From JAPPHY01 sp034423135 (GTDB taxonomy: Bacteria; Chloroflexota; Dehalococcoidia; Lucifugimonadales; UBA2985): a stretch of DNA of 64,000 nucleotides. The notes under the pieces were generated by a model. The model made no database searches and was not told where the DNA came from. It saw only the letters and a program-made list of their open reading frames with translations. The position numbers were made by a program, and so were the translations under genes. Of this stretch, positions 25,244 through 33,131 are shown piece after piece (the first letter of the stretch is position 1; each line of letters opens with the position of its first letter). The stretch spans positions 62,001 through 126,000 of the forward strand of contig DAOUJC010000011.1 in assembly GCA_034423135.1 (NCBI GenBank), in the 5' to 3' direction.

Positions 25244-25609
25244 ATGGCAGATCGCATAGTCCTGAAGGGGATGACCTTCTACGGCTACCACGGCGCGACC
25301 TCGCACGAGAGGGAGCGGGGACAGCCCTTCGTGGTAGACGTGGAGATGGAGCTGAACCTGAGCGGTCCGGGTCGTTCCGACGACCTGCGAGATACGGTGG
25401 ACTACTCCGCAGTGTACGGCGTGGCGAGGGAGGTGGTGGAGGGCCCGGCTCGCAACCTCCTAGAGAGCGTGGCCGACGGCCTGGCGCGGCGGCTCCTGAG
25501 TGACTTCCCGCTCGACGCTGTCAACGTCCGCGTGGCCAAGCCTCACGTGCCCATCCGCAACGCCATGCTCGAATATGCGGCGGTGGAAGTGCACCGGCGC
25601 CGCGGTTAG
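25244..25609 (+). CDS. folB: Dihydroneopterin aldolase
   Basis: 121 aa, the normal FolB length. GYHGATSHERERGQPFVVD carries the conserved Glu and substrate-contact residues, and the C-terminal KPHVPIRNAMLEYAAVEV holds the Lys and the closing strand. It converts 7,8-dihydroneopterin to 6-hydroxymethyl-dihydropterin for folate synthesis. It begins 30 bases after the CitE-like gene; no folP or folK is adjacent. Confidence 0.92.
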   Translation: MADRIVLKGMTFYGYHGATSHERERGQPFVVDVEMELNLSGPGRSDDLRDTVDYSAVYGVAREVVEGPARNLLESVADGLARRLLSDFPLDAVNVRVAKPHVPIRNAMLEYAAVEVHRRRG

Positions 25610-25728
25610 AACATCGTCGCGGGCCTGCGGCACATAAACCGCCCGAAAATTCCCTACGCCGCCACTTGCATGTCGCTTGTTTCCCGCGTGCTATCCTCTG
25701 CACGGGTCGGTTGGTCTTTCGAACTAGC

Positions 25729-25757
25729 TTCCCATCTGGCCGGAAGGCCGCTATAAT
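25729..25757 (+). promoter_or_regulatory. Promoter of rplI-primosome operon
   Basis: TTCCCA (25729-25734) and perfect TATAAT (25752-25757) are spaced by 17 bases. They would start a ~25-base leader containing AAGGGGTGG before rplI. Confidence 0.65.
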
Positions 25758-25789
25758 AGAACAAACTATCTGTGCAAGGGGTGGATTCC

Positions 25790-26239
25790 ATGCGAGTGAT
25801 ATTTCTTGATGACGTTCCCAACGTGGCACGAGCCGGGGACGTCAAAGAGGTCAAGACCGGGTATGCCAAGAACTACCTGCTTCCGAAGAAGATTGCGGTT
25901 GCGGCCACGAAGCAGGAGCTTTCGAGACTTGAGTCCATTCGAAAGGCCGGGCTGGAGCGACAGTCTAAGCTGATGGAGGGAGCGCAGGCGCTTGCCGAGA
26001 GGCTGGAGGCTGCGGAGGTGGTGATCAAGGTGCGAACCGGCCCGACGGGACGTCTCTACGGCGCCGTCACAAACGCGATGGTCGCCGAGGAGCTGACCGC
26101 GCTCATGGACGTTGAGATTGACCGCCGCACCGTGGCGCTGGACGACACCATCCACGAGCCGGGCGAGTATCAGGCAGTGGTCAGGCTGCACCCAGAGCTG
26201 ACGGCCACCGTAAACTTTGCTGTGCAGCCGCTGGAGTAG
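25790..26239 (+). CDS. rplI: 50S ribosomal protein bL9
   Basis: 149 aa from the ATG at 25790, with AAGGGGTGG five bases upstream. The N-terminal domain has the bL9 signature GDVKEVKTGYAKNYLLPKKIA, followed by the long connecting helix and the C-terminal domain to residue 149. The length is standard. dnaB follows six bases downstream, a common bacterial order. Confidence 0.97.
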   Translation: MRVIFLDDVPNVARAGDVKEVKTGYAKNYLLPKKIAVAATKQELSRLESIRKAGLERQSKLMEGAQALAERLEAAEVVIKVRTGPTGRLYGAVTNAMVAEELTALMDVEIDRRTVALDDTIHEPGEYQAVVRLHPELTATVNFAVQPLE

Positions 26240-26245
26240 GAGCCG

Positions 26246-27604
26246 ATGTACGTAGAGAGACTGCCCCCTCACGACGAGCGAGCAGAGGAGTCGGTTATCG
26301 GGTCCCTGCTCATAGACAGCGACGCGATCGTCACCGTCTCCACGCTCCTTCGCCCTGAGGACTTCTACGGGGAGCGCGCCCGTTGGTGCTACGAGGCCTG
26401 CCTCTCGCTGTGGGAGAGCAACGAGGCAATCAACCCGGTTACGGTGGGGCATCGCCTTGCCATGCTGGAGCGCCTGGAACTGATTGGCGGCCCGACGTAC
26501 CTGGGACACCTGGTCAACTCCGTGCCCACGTCGGCTCATGCGGAGCACTACGCGCGCATCGTCAGCAGGACGCACACGCTGCGACGCCTGATTGGGGCCG
26601 CGGGCGAGATCGCGTCGCTGGGCTACGAAGGCGGCGACGACGTGGACAGGGCGCTGTCGCAGGCGGAGGACCTGCTGTACGGCATCCGCAGCGGTCAGCA
26701 GCTTCGGGACTTCGTGGCCATCCGGGACGTGCTCGACCAGTACCTGGAGGAGAGCGCGAGGCTGGACAGCCCTCAGGAGCAGGACCAGGCGCCGGTCTAC
26801 ACGAGCTTCGACGACCTTGACCAGCTTCTCGGCGGCATGCAGCGGTCCGACATGATTGTGCTTGCATCAGGCCCAAGCGTTGGCAAGAGCACGCTAGCGC
26901 TTAACATAGCGCGCAACTCCGCGCTGCACGGCAGCGGCGTTGCCGTATTCAGCCTGGAGATGAGCCGGGAGCAGATAGGTCATCGCTTCCTCTCGAGCGA
27001 GGCGAACGTGGACCTGCGCGCCGTGAGGCAGCGGCTGTACGGCGACATAGCGGAGCGGCGCATCGTGAACGCGGCCGGCACTCTCTCCGAGCTGCCAATA
27101 TTCATTGACGACACGCCTCTGCAGAGCATCGTAGACATACGCAGCAAGTCCCGCCGCCTGCACATGGAGCGGAAGCTGGACCTGGTGATTGTCGACTACC
27201 TGCAGCTCATACAGGGCGGAGGCCGGCGGGAGAACCGGGTGCAGGAGGTCGGCGAGATCACGCGTGCGTTGAAGGGAATCGCTCGCGACCTGAACGTGCC
27301 TGTGCTCGCGCTTTCGCAGCTCAGCCGCGCGGTCGAGATGCGTCCCTCGCACCGGCCGCAGCTCTCCGACCTTCGTGAGAGCGGCAGCATCGAGCAGGAC
27401 TCGGACGTGGTGATGTTCATCCACAGGGATGACCTGCGCTACACGAGGGATGAGTGGGAGCGCCAGTACCCGGACCAGGAATACCCCAGGGGATTGGCGG
27501 AGCTAATCGTGGCCAAGCACCGGCACGGCCCGCTCAGCACCATCAACCTGCGTTTCAATGGCGCGATGGCCCGTTTCGAGGATACTCCGTCCCAGGTGCT
27601 GTGA
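26246..27604 (+). CDS. dnaB: Replicative DNA helicase
   Basis: 452 aa. The N-terminal primase-interacting domain (PHDERAEESVIGSLL) and the RecA-like motor are complete. Walker A is ASGPSVGKST (~210-220), Walker B is VIVDYLQLI, and SQLSRAVE plus LRESGSIEQDSD carry motifs H3/H4. The hexamer unwinds DNA at the fork. The stop codon TGA overlaps the ATG of the DnaD-like gene, so the two are coupled. Confidence 0.97.
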   Translation: MYVERLPPHDERAEESVIGSLLIDSDAIVTVSTLLRPEDFYGERARWCYEACLSLWESNEAINPVTVGHRLAMLERLELIGGPTYLGHLVNSVPTSAHAEHYARIVSRTHTLRRLIGAAGEIASLGYEGGDDVDRALSQAEDLLYGIRSGQQLRDFVAIRDVLDQYLEESARLDSPQEQDQAPVYTSFDDLDQLLGGMQRSDMIVLASGPSVGKSTLALNIARNSALHGSGVAVFSLEMSREQIGHRFLSSEANVDLRAVRQRLYGDIAERRIVNAAGTLSELPIFIDDTPLQSIVDIRSKSRRLHMERKLDLVIVDYLQLIQGGGRRENRVQEVGEITRALKGIARDLNVPVLALSQLSRAVEMRPSHRPQLSDLRESGSIEQDSDVVMFIHRDDLRYTRDEWERQYPDQEYPRGLAELIVAKHRHGPLSTINLRFNGAMARFEDTPSQVL

Positions 27605-28311
27605 TGGCGCTGCGGAACGGCTTCCCGGACGACTCCCGATCCACGCCTGTGCCAAACCTGGTGTTCGGGCCGGTGCTGGAGGAGCTGGACGACCTGACGG
27701 CCTTGAAGTGCCTGCTCCGAGTGCTCTGGCTCCATTCGCAGGAGAGGCTGTTTCCGCGGTACGTTACGCGAGACAAGATGATTGCCGACCGCACGATGTC
27801 CCATGCGCTTGCATCCACCGGCTCAAGGCCTGAGGAAGCGCTGGACGAGGCGCTCGCCAAGCTGGAGGACATGGGGCTGCTCATTCACCTGCGGACGGGA
27901 CAGAGGGACGGAGGCCAGGACGTGTACATGCCCAACACCCGCGAGGGCCGCAGGGCAGCAGAACACGTGAAGGTCAGCGGCCTGGGCGTGGCCGCCCGGC
28001 CCGCTGTGAGGCAGCGGCAGGAACCGGCAGCCAAGCCCAACATATTCGCGCTATACGAGGAGAACATCGGCATTATCCCCCCGATGATGGCCGAGATGCT
28101 AAAGGACGCGGAGGCAACCTACCCCGCCGCCTGGATCGAGGGGGCGTTTCGTGAGGCGGTTACGCGAAACAGGCGCAACTGGCGCTACATCGAGGCTATA
28201 CTGATGGCATGGGCCACGGAAGGAAGAGACCATGGAGAGCCTGGGGGACGTCCTAAGAAGGTTGACGCCCGGGAGTGGATCAGAAGGCACGGACTACCCA
28301 GACCTTCGTGA
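27604..28311 (+). CDS. DnaD-domain primosome protein
   Basis: 235 aa. The ATG at 27604 shares one base with the dnaB stop (TGATG). The frame is also open within dnaB, but that extension is a shadow. The N-terminal ~120 residues look like a winged-helix (DnaD/DnaB-type) domain. The C-terminal YEENIGIIPPMMAEML, then WIEGAFREAVTRNRRNWRYIEAIL, is a typical DnaD/DnaB_2 domain that binds DNA. It lies between the helicase and its loader, as in Firmicutes primosomes. The 3' end overlaps the loader gene by 80 bases. Confidence 0.85.
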   Translation: MALRNGFPDDSRSTPVPNLVFGPVLEELDDLTALKCLLRVLWLHSQERLFPRYVTRDKMIADRTMSHALASTGSRPEEALDEALAKLEDMGLLIHLRTGQRDGGQDVYMPNTREGRRAAEHVKVSGLGVAARPAVRQRQEPAAKPNIFALYEENIGIIPPMMAEMLKDAEATYPAAWIEGAFREAVTRNRRNWRYIEAILMAWATEGRDHGEPGGRPKKVDAREWIRRHGLPRPS

Positions 28312-29656
28312 TAGATCGTTCTACGAATTCGCCGAGGAAGACCAGCCAGACCCCGCCTGCGCCATCTGTGACGACTTCGGCTGGGTTCGATTGCAGGTGC
28401 CTGTGGGCCATCCCTACTTCGGCAAGGCCATTCCGTGCGGGTGCCTGGATCGCGCCGAAGACCCCTCCCGCCTGGAGCGCCTGCAGCGCTACAGCAACAT
28501 GGGGCTACTCACTCGCCTGAACTTCGAGAGGACTCTGCCCGACGGCCGCAGCTCTGACCCCGACAACCGCGCGCTGTTTCGTCTCGCCTACGACGCATCT
28601 GTGGCCTATGCCGAGGACCCACAGGGTTGGCTTGTGCTCACCGGCCCCAGCGGCGCCGGAAAGACGCATCTGGCCGCGGCCGTGGCCAACCGCGTGATGG
28701 AGCTTGGGCGGCCGGTGTTCTTCGTGTTCGTGCCGGACCTGCTCGACCATCTGCGCTCCACGTACACGCCGACGAGCGAGATCACGTACGACCAGCTATT
28801 CGAGCAGGTGCGTACCGCTCCGCTACTGGTGCTGGACGACCTGGGCGGGCACAGCAGCACGCCGTGGGCGCAGGAGAAGCTGTACCAGGTGCTGAACTAC
28901 CGGCACCTCTCGCAGCTGCCGACGGTCATTACCATTTCGGTTCCGCCGGAGTCGCTGGACGAGCGGTGGCAGACGCGAATCTGGGATCCTCAACTGTCCG
29001 CTTCATTTGCGATTGGCGCCGGGCGCGGCCGCGGCCCCGCGGAGGAGTGGGGGATGGTGGAGCCGGAGCTGAGGCGCAGGATGACGTTCGAGAGCTTCGA
29101 CGTGGCCGGCAATGCGGCGGGCACGGCACAGAGGCAGAGCCTGGAGGCTGCCCTGCGGATGGCGCAGAACTTCGCAGTCGAGCCGGAGGGCTGGCTGGTG
29201 TTCCTTGGCCCGCGGGGCTGCGGAAAGACACACCTCTCCGTGGCAGTCGCCGACGCGCAGCTCAGGCAGGGCCGCGACGTCCGCTACTTCCTGGCGGCGG
29301 ACTTGCTTGACCGGCTGCGGGACGCCTTCAGCCCCGACAGCACCGTCAGCTACTTCCGGCTGTTCGAGAGCGTGCGGAACGCAGACCTGCTGGTGCTCCG
29401 CGACTTTGACCTAGAGATGCAGCACGTTACGCCCTGGGCGCGCGAGAAGCTGAAGCAGCTGCTTGTGCATCGTTACGACGCCAGGCTGCCCACCATCATC
29501 ACCACCACGGAGCTGGACGAGGAACGGCGCTCGGACTTCATCATCTCGCGCCTGCAGGACGCCACGCTGGTGAACATCGTGCCGATGGACGCGCCGGACT
29601 ATCGCTACAGGCGCGGCGGCCGACGTGACCGCGCGACTGGCCGAGGCGCGCGGTAG
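28232..29656 (+). CDS. Double-AAA+ DnaC/DnaI-like helicase loader
   Basis: 474 aa. An N-terminal cysteine cluster (CAIC, then PCGC ~25 residues later) resembles a DnaI-type zinc site. Two AAA+ modules follow. Module 1 (~95-275) has Walker A GPSGAGKTH and Walker B LLVLDDLGG. Module 2 (~285-465) has Walker A GPRGCGKTH near 325 but Walker B reads LLVLRDFD. Module 2 keeps an SRL arginine motif (ISRLQDA) that module 1 lacks. The modules are clearly duplicated: compare ITYDQLFEQVR with VSYFRLFESVR. It overlaps the DnaD-like gene and presumably loads DnaB. Ordinary loaders have one module and oligomerise. Confidence 0.85.
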   Translation: MESLGDVLRRLTPGSGSEGTDYPDLRDRSFYEFAEEDQPDPACAICDDFGWVRLQVPVGHPYFGKAIPCGCLDRAEDPSRLERLQRYSNMGLLTRLNFERTLPDGRSSDPDNRALFRLAYDASVAYAEDPQGWLVLTGPSGAGKTHLAAAVANRVMELGRPVFFVFVPDLLDHLRSTYTPTSEITYDQLFEQVRTAPLLVLDDLGGHSSTPWAQEKLYQVLNYRHLSQLPTVITISVPPESLDERWQTRIWDPQLSASFAIGAGRGRGPAEEWGMVEPELRRRMTFESFDVAGNAAGTAQRQSLEAALRMAQNFAVEPEGWLVFLGPRGCGKTHLSVAVADAQLRQGRDVRYFLAADLLDRLRDAFSPDSTVSYFRLFESVRNADLLVLRDFDLEMQHVTPWAREKLKQLLVHRYDARLPTIITTTELDEERRSDFIISRLQDATLVNIVPMDAPDYRYRRGGRRDRATGRGAR

Positions 29657-29696
29657 TGAGCATGAGCGCCCCTCGCGACGGGCGGATCCATCCGCG

Positions 29697-30032
29697 ATGA
29701 CGGGCGAGGCCTGGTGCCCGTTCTGCCGCATTGTGGCAAGGAAGTCGCCGGCGCGCATCGTCTATGAAGACGACGAGGTGTTGGTCATCCACAACGTGCT
29801 CGACTGGGTTCCGGTGATGCTGCTGGCGATGCCGCGCCGCCACATGACCCAGGAGGAGATGTGGCGCGACCCCGTGATGGCCAAGGTGGCGGAGGCTGCC
29901 GTGCGCGCCGGCAAGGAGCACTGCCCGCGCGGCTTCCGGCTGCTCTCGAACTTCGGGCCGGAGGCCATGCAGAGCCAGCCTCACGCGCACCTACACGTGC
30001 TTGGCGGCGCGCAGATGGGCCGCTACGTGTGA
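29697..30032 (+). CDS. HIT-family protein
   Basis: 111 aa from the ATG at 29697, which places WCPFCRIVARK at the N-terminus as in other HIT proteins; a GTG at 29625 would add 24 residues and overlap the loader gene. CPFC may bind zinc. The histidine triad is HAHLHVLGG near the C-terminus, with QSQPHAH just before it. The enzyme probably hydrolyses a nucleotide phosphoramidate or dinucleoside polyphosphate. It is the last gene of the rplI-dnaB run. Confidence 0.88.
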   Translation: MTGEAWCPFCRIVARKSPARIVYEDDEVLVIHNVLDWVPVMLLAMPRRHMTQEEMWRDPVMAKVAEAAVRAGKEHCPRGFRLLSNFGPEAMQSQPHAHLHVLGGAQMGRYV

Positions 30033-30077
30033 GATTGCGGTAGACGAGGTCCGGGTCTAAAGGGGCCGCTGCCAGGC

Positions 30078-30644
30078 TTACGGCTGAAGCTGCCGGATCC
30101 TGAGCAGGATGTCGGAAGGCGTTGGTCGGTCGGCAACATCCTCCCCCACGTGCTGCCAGGCGATGGTCATATCCTTGCGGATGAGGAACGTGGCCGGCGC
30201 CGCCAGCATGTCGCCGAGCAGGTTGTACACGCCATAGTCTCGGACTACCTCACCCGCAGGATCCGAGAGCACGTGGTACTCGGCTCCGGCATATGCGGCC
30301 ATCTGGGCGGCCCTCACCACGCCGTCCATGCTGATGGCCAATACCTCAGCTCCTTCCGCTCTGAACTGCGGGTACGCCTCTGCCAGCTGGACCAGCTGGG
30401 CCTGACAGACCCCTCAGAAGGAGCCTCTGTAGAAGACCAGCACTGCGGAGTCGTGCTCGCTCAGCACGCGCGAGAGGGATACGCTGGAGCCGAACGCGGA
30501 CGGCAGGGTGAAGTCGGAGGCTGTTTCCGCGGTGTCGCCGGAACCGCACGCGGCGGCCGCGAGCAGCAGGACGGCTGCGACAACAGTGAGCCGCCATTCG
30601 GCCAGCAGGCGCAACGGGGAGGGACTGCCTGCGCTCCAGTTCAT
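30078..30644 (-). CDS. Peroxiredoxin/thioredoxin-like lipoprotein, probable selenoprotein (in-frame UGA)
   Basis: 188 residues if the UGA at 30416-30414 is read as selenocysteine. The frame starts at the ATG at 30644 with a lipoprotein signal (lipobox LAAAAC, Cys33). It reaches the UGA at residue 77 in FYRGSF-U-GVCQAQL and continues open for 111 more codons. The stretch after it, LAEAYPQFRAEGAEVLAISMD, then a segment with YHVLSDP, NLLG and APATFLI, is a clear AhpC/TSA-type fold. Other family members have Cys in a CxxC at this point, so U77-x-x-C80 replaces the peroxidatic-type Cys. A hairpin lies just downstream. A TATGAT box six bases before the ATG suggests a leaderless mRNA. The alternative is a nonsense-mutated pseudogene. 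Confidence 0.8.
30375..30416 (-). promoter_or_regulatory. Candidate bacterial SECIS element
   Basis: The UGA is followed after 14 bases by a 7-bp stem CCAGCTG/CAGCTGG (30399-30393 with 30389-30383) closing a GUC apical loop at 30392-30390. A lower TCTG/CAGA helix with a bulged arm can extend it. The apical G-U lies about 21 bases after the UGA. As I recall, the E. coli fdhF element has a GGUC loop at nearly the same distance. This is the geometry SelB needs. Confidence 0.65.
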
Positions 30645-30650
30645 GCGCCA

Positions 30651-30679
30651 ATCATATCACTGCGGGTTTCGGGGGTACA
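30651..30679 (-). promoter_or_regulatory. Promoter of the selenoprotein gene, leaderless geometry
   Basis: The TATGAT -10 box on the minus strand (30656-30651) ends six bases before the ATG at 30644, the same spacing as at the FKBP gene. The -35 region TGTACC (30679-30674) is weak. No Shine-Dalgarno sequence precedes the ATG. Confidence 0.45.
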
Positions 30680-30702
30680 GCTTCCGGGTGGAGGCACGGC
30701 GG

Positions 30703-30731
30703 TTGACTCAAATATTACGGTGTGATATTTT
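30703..30731 (+). promoter_or_regulatory. Promoter of the amino-acid ABC operon
   Basis: TTGACT (30703-30708) and TATTTT (30726-30731) are separated by 17 bases. The leader contains GGAGG (30751-30755) before the ATG at 30768. Confidence 0.6.
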
Positions 30732-30767
30732 GGCCTAAACTATGCTTCATGGAGGAACTTCAAATTG

Positions 30768-31913
30768 ATGGCAAGAACTGCGATTGTATTGGTAGCGCTC
30801 GCCGTCGGCATGCTGGCAGTCCTCGCTTGCAGCGAGGATCCTACGGCCACGCCGGTACCTACCAACACACCCCAACCCCAGGCGGAGCCGACAAATACAC
30901 CTGAGCCTACAGAGGCCATGATGATGGAAGAGGAGGCAGAGAGCCGGCTGCAGGCGGTCCGGGATCGTGGCACCGTTATATGCGCCAGCCGTGACGACGT
31001 CCCCGGCTACGGGTACCTGGATGCGAGCGGCAACAACGTCGGCTTCGACATCGACCTCTGCCGGGCCCTTGCTGCGGCAGTCCTGGGCGACCCCAACGCA
31101 ATTGAGATCCGGCTGATTACGGCAGCCCAGCGCGGCCCCACGGTCCAGTCCGGCGAGGTCGACATGCTGGTCCGAACGGTTACCTGGACCACTTCACGCG
31201 ATGCCCAGTGGGGCAACTACGCCCAGACCATGTTCTACGACGGCCAGGGCTTCATGGTCAGGAAGGACGTTGGAGTCGAGAGCGCGCTGGAGCTTCAGAA
31301 CGCGACCGTCTGCGTGACCCAGGGAACAACCACGGAGCTCAACCTGCAGGACTTCTCCAACCAGTACAACCTGGAGATCGAGGCGTTGACCTTCGAGGAT
31401 ACCGACCTGGTCGTAGCGGCATACGAGAGCCAGCAGTGCGACGCCTTCACCAACGACCGCTCCCAGCTGGCCGCGATAGGCAGCGCATTCGAGAACAGGG
31501 ACGATCACATCATTCTGCCGGAGACCATCTCCGAAGAGCCACTTGGCCCGGTTGTCCCCCACGGCGACGAGCAGTGGTATGACATCGTCAAGACCGTGAT
31601 GGGCATGCTCATCTACGCCGAGGCATACGGCATAGACTCCGGCAGCGTGCCGACGTCTGAGACGGAAGACACGGTTGTCGACAGGCTCTTCGGCCTGACA
31701 GGCTCCTACGGTCAGGAGACCCTGGGCCTCAGCCAGACGGCTGCGCAGGACGTGATTCGCAGCGTCGGCAACTACGGTGAGATCTACGAGCGCAATCTGG
31801 GCGCCGGTGGCATCAACCTGCCCAGGGAGAACGGACGAAACGCGCTGTGGGCCGACGCCCGCTGCACCGATTGTCCCAAGGGAGGACAGATCTACGCTGC
31901 ACCTCTGAGGTAA
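30768..31913 (+). CDS. Amino-acid ABC transporter substrate-binding lipoprotein (AapJ-like)
   Basis: 381 aa from the ATG at 30768 (a TTG at 30765 is equally placed for the GGAGG site). The signal peptide ends in the lipobox LAVLAC (Cys21), followed by a Pro/Thr linker to ~55. The family 3 binding-protein fold follows: GTVICASRDDVPGYGYLD, VGFDIDLCRALAAAVLG and NATVCVTQGTT. Size and sequence style match the general L-amino-acid binding proteins AapJ/BztA, which are longer than usual polar amino-acid binders. It delivers amino acids to the permease pair encoded next. Confidence 0.9.
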   Translation: MARTAIVLVALAVGMLAVLACSEDPTATPVPTNTPQPQAEPTNTPEPTEAMMMEEEAESRLQAVRDRGTVICASRDDVPGYGYLDASGNNVGFDIDLCRALAAAVLGDPNAIEIRLITAAQRGPTVQSGEVDMLVRTVTWTTSRDAQWGNYAQTMFYDGQGFMVRKDVGVESALELQNATVCVTQGTTTELNLQDFSNQYNLEIEALTFEDTDLVVAAYESQQCDAFTNDRSQLAAIGSAFENRDDHIILPETISEEPLGPVVPHGDEQWYDIVKTVMGMLIYAEAYGIDSGSVPTSETEDTVVDRLFGLTGSYGQETLGLSQTAAQDVIRSVGNYGEIYERNLGAGGINLPRENGRNALWADARCTDCPKGGQIYAAPLR

Positions 31914-31922
31914 ATCAATGCT

Positions 31923-33122
31923 ATGGCTGCCCTACCGCGAGGATTAACCTATAACGGTATCCCGCTCTGGCGGCATACCAAGGTAATCCAGTGGGTCTTG
32001 CAGGTCGTTTCAGGCCTCCTGGTGGTCAGCCTCGTAGCATGGTTCTTCATCAACATAAGCAGAGCCATACGGGATAGAGATATCCCGTATGGCTTTGGCT
32101 TTCTCTCCCGCGAATACCAGACCCCCATAGGGCAGCACTTCCTGCCCTACGAGTCATCAGACACCTTCCTGTACGCTTTCGGTGTTGCGGCCACGAACAC
32201 CGTTGTAGTCTCCATCGTGGGCGTCATCCTGGCCACGGCCTTGGGCATCTTCGTGGGTGTTGCACGAATGTCCAGCAACTGGATAGTCTCCAGAGCCGCT
32301 CTGGCCTACGTCGAGTTCTTCCGCAACGTGCCCCTGCTGATTCAGCTGTTCTTCTGGTTCTACATTGTTCTGACGTTGCCGCCAGTCCGCGAGGGGCACA
32401 TTATCGCGGGGCGTATCTTCATCAACAACGGTGGCATTTCCGTACCTTGGCCCTATGCAACCTCCCTGGACTCGGGGTTGCTGTTCCTTGGATTAGTGGC
32501 GGTCGCAGTGTTCGCCGGACTATCGGTGAACAAGGCACTGGCAAGGCGTGAAACCGCGACCGGCGTGTCCTCCTATCCCTTAGCGTCGGGCATTGCGACT
32601 GCTGTCTTCGTGGCAGCCGCCGCCTGGCTGGTGGTCAGTGTTGCTTTCGGCGAGAGCCCCTTCTTCATGTCGACACCGGAGGCGCAGGGGATCTTCGGAC
32701 GACCGTCGGGCGGCTTCACGGCTTCGGGCGGGCTGATAGCCCTGCTGACCGGCCTTGTGATCTACACGTCGTCCTTCATCGCGGAGATTGTCCGCGCCGG
32801 TATCCAGTCTGTGGGGCGCGGCCAGACCGAGGCCGCTCGCTCGCTGGGACTGACGTACATGAACACGCTGAGGAACGTCACCTTTCCGCAGGCCTTGAGG
32901 GTCATCATTCCTCCGCTGATCAGCCAGTGCCTCAACCTGACGAAGAACAGCAGCCTTGCCGCAGCCATCGGCTACACCGACCTCTTCAACGTAGGCATTA
33001 CCATGACGCAGACGGCGCCGGCCGTGTCCATCTTCATGCTGCTCATGCTGGCCTACCTGGCAATGAGCCTGACGTACTCGGTGATTGGAAACGTCTACAA
33101 CCGCTTGATCCGGTTCGCATAA
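31923..33122 (+). CDS. Amino-acid ABC transporter permease (AapQ-like)
   Basis: 399 aa with about eight hydrophobic segments. The first segment is near residues 22-45, and the ABC permease core starts at ~70 with TNTVVVSIVGVILATALGIF. The EAA coupling loop is GRGQTEAARSLGLTY followed by LRNVTFPQALRVIIPP near residue 305. The extra periplasmic region between the first core helices is typical of AapQ/BztB. It begins ten bases after the binding-protein gene. Confidence 0.9.
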   Translation: MAALPRGLTYNGIPLWRHTKVIQWVLQVVSGLLVVSLVAWFFINISRAIRDRDIPYGFGFLSREYQTPIGQHFLPYESSDTFLYAFGVAATNTVVVSIVGVILATALGIFVGVARMSSNWIVSRAALAYVEFFRNVPLLIQLFFWFYIVLTLPPVREGHIIAGRIFINNGGISVPWPYATSLDSGLLFLGLVAVAVFAGLSVNKALARRETATGVSSYPLASGIATAVFVAAAAWLVVSVAFGESPFFMSTPEAQGIFGRPSGGFTASGGLIALLTGLVIYTSSFIAEIVRAGIQSVGRGQTEAARSLGLTYMNTLRNVTFPQALRVIIPPLISQCLNLTKNSSLAAAIGYTDLFNVGITMTQTAPAVSIFMLLMLAYLAMSLTYSVIGNVYNRLIRFA

Positions 33123-33131
33123 GTTACCCTC

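Noticed and set aside
30414..30416. Treating the two peroxiredoxin pieces as two separate genes or a simple pseudogene
   Set aside because: The UGA sits exactly at a redox Cys position, both halves are intact and a SECIS-like hairpin follows; a random nonsense mutation would rarely do all three.
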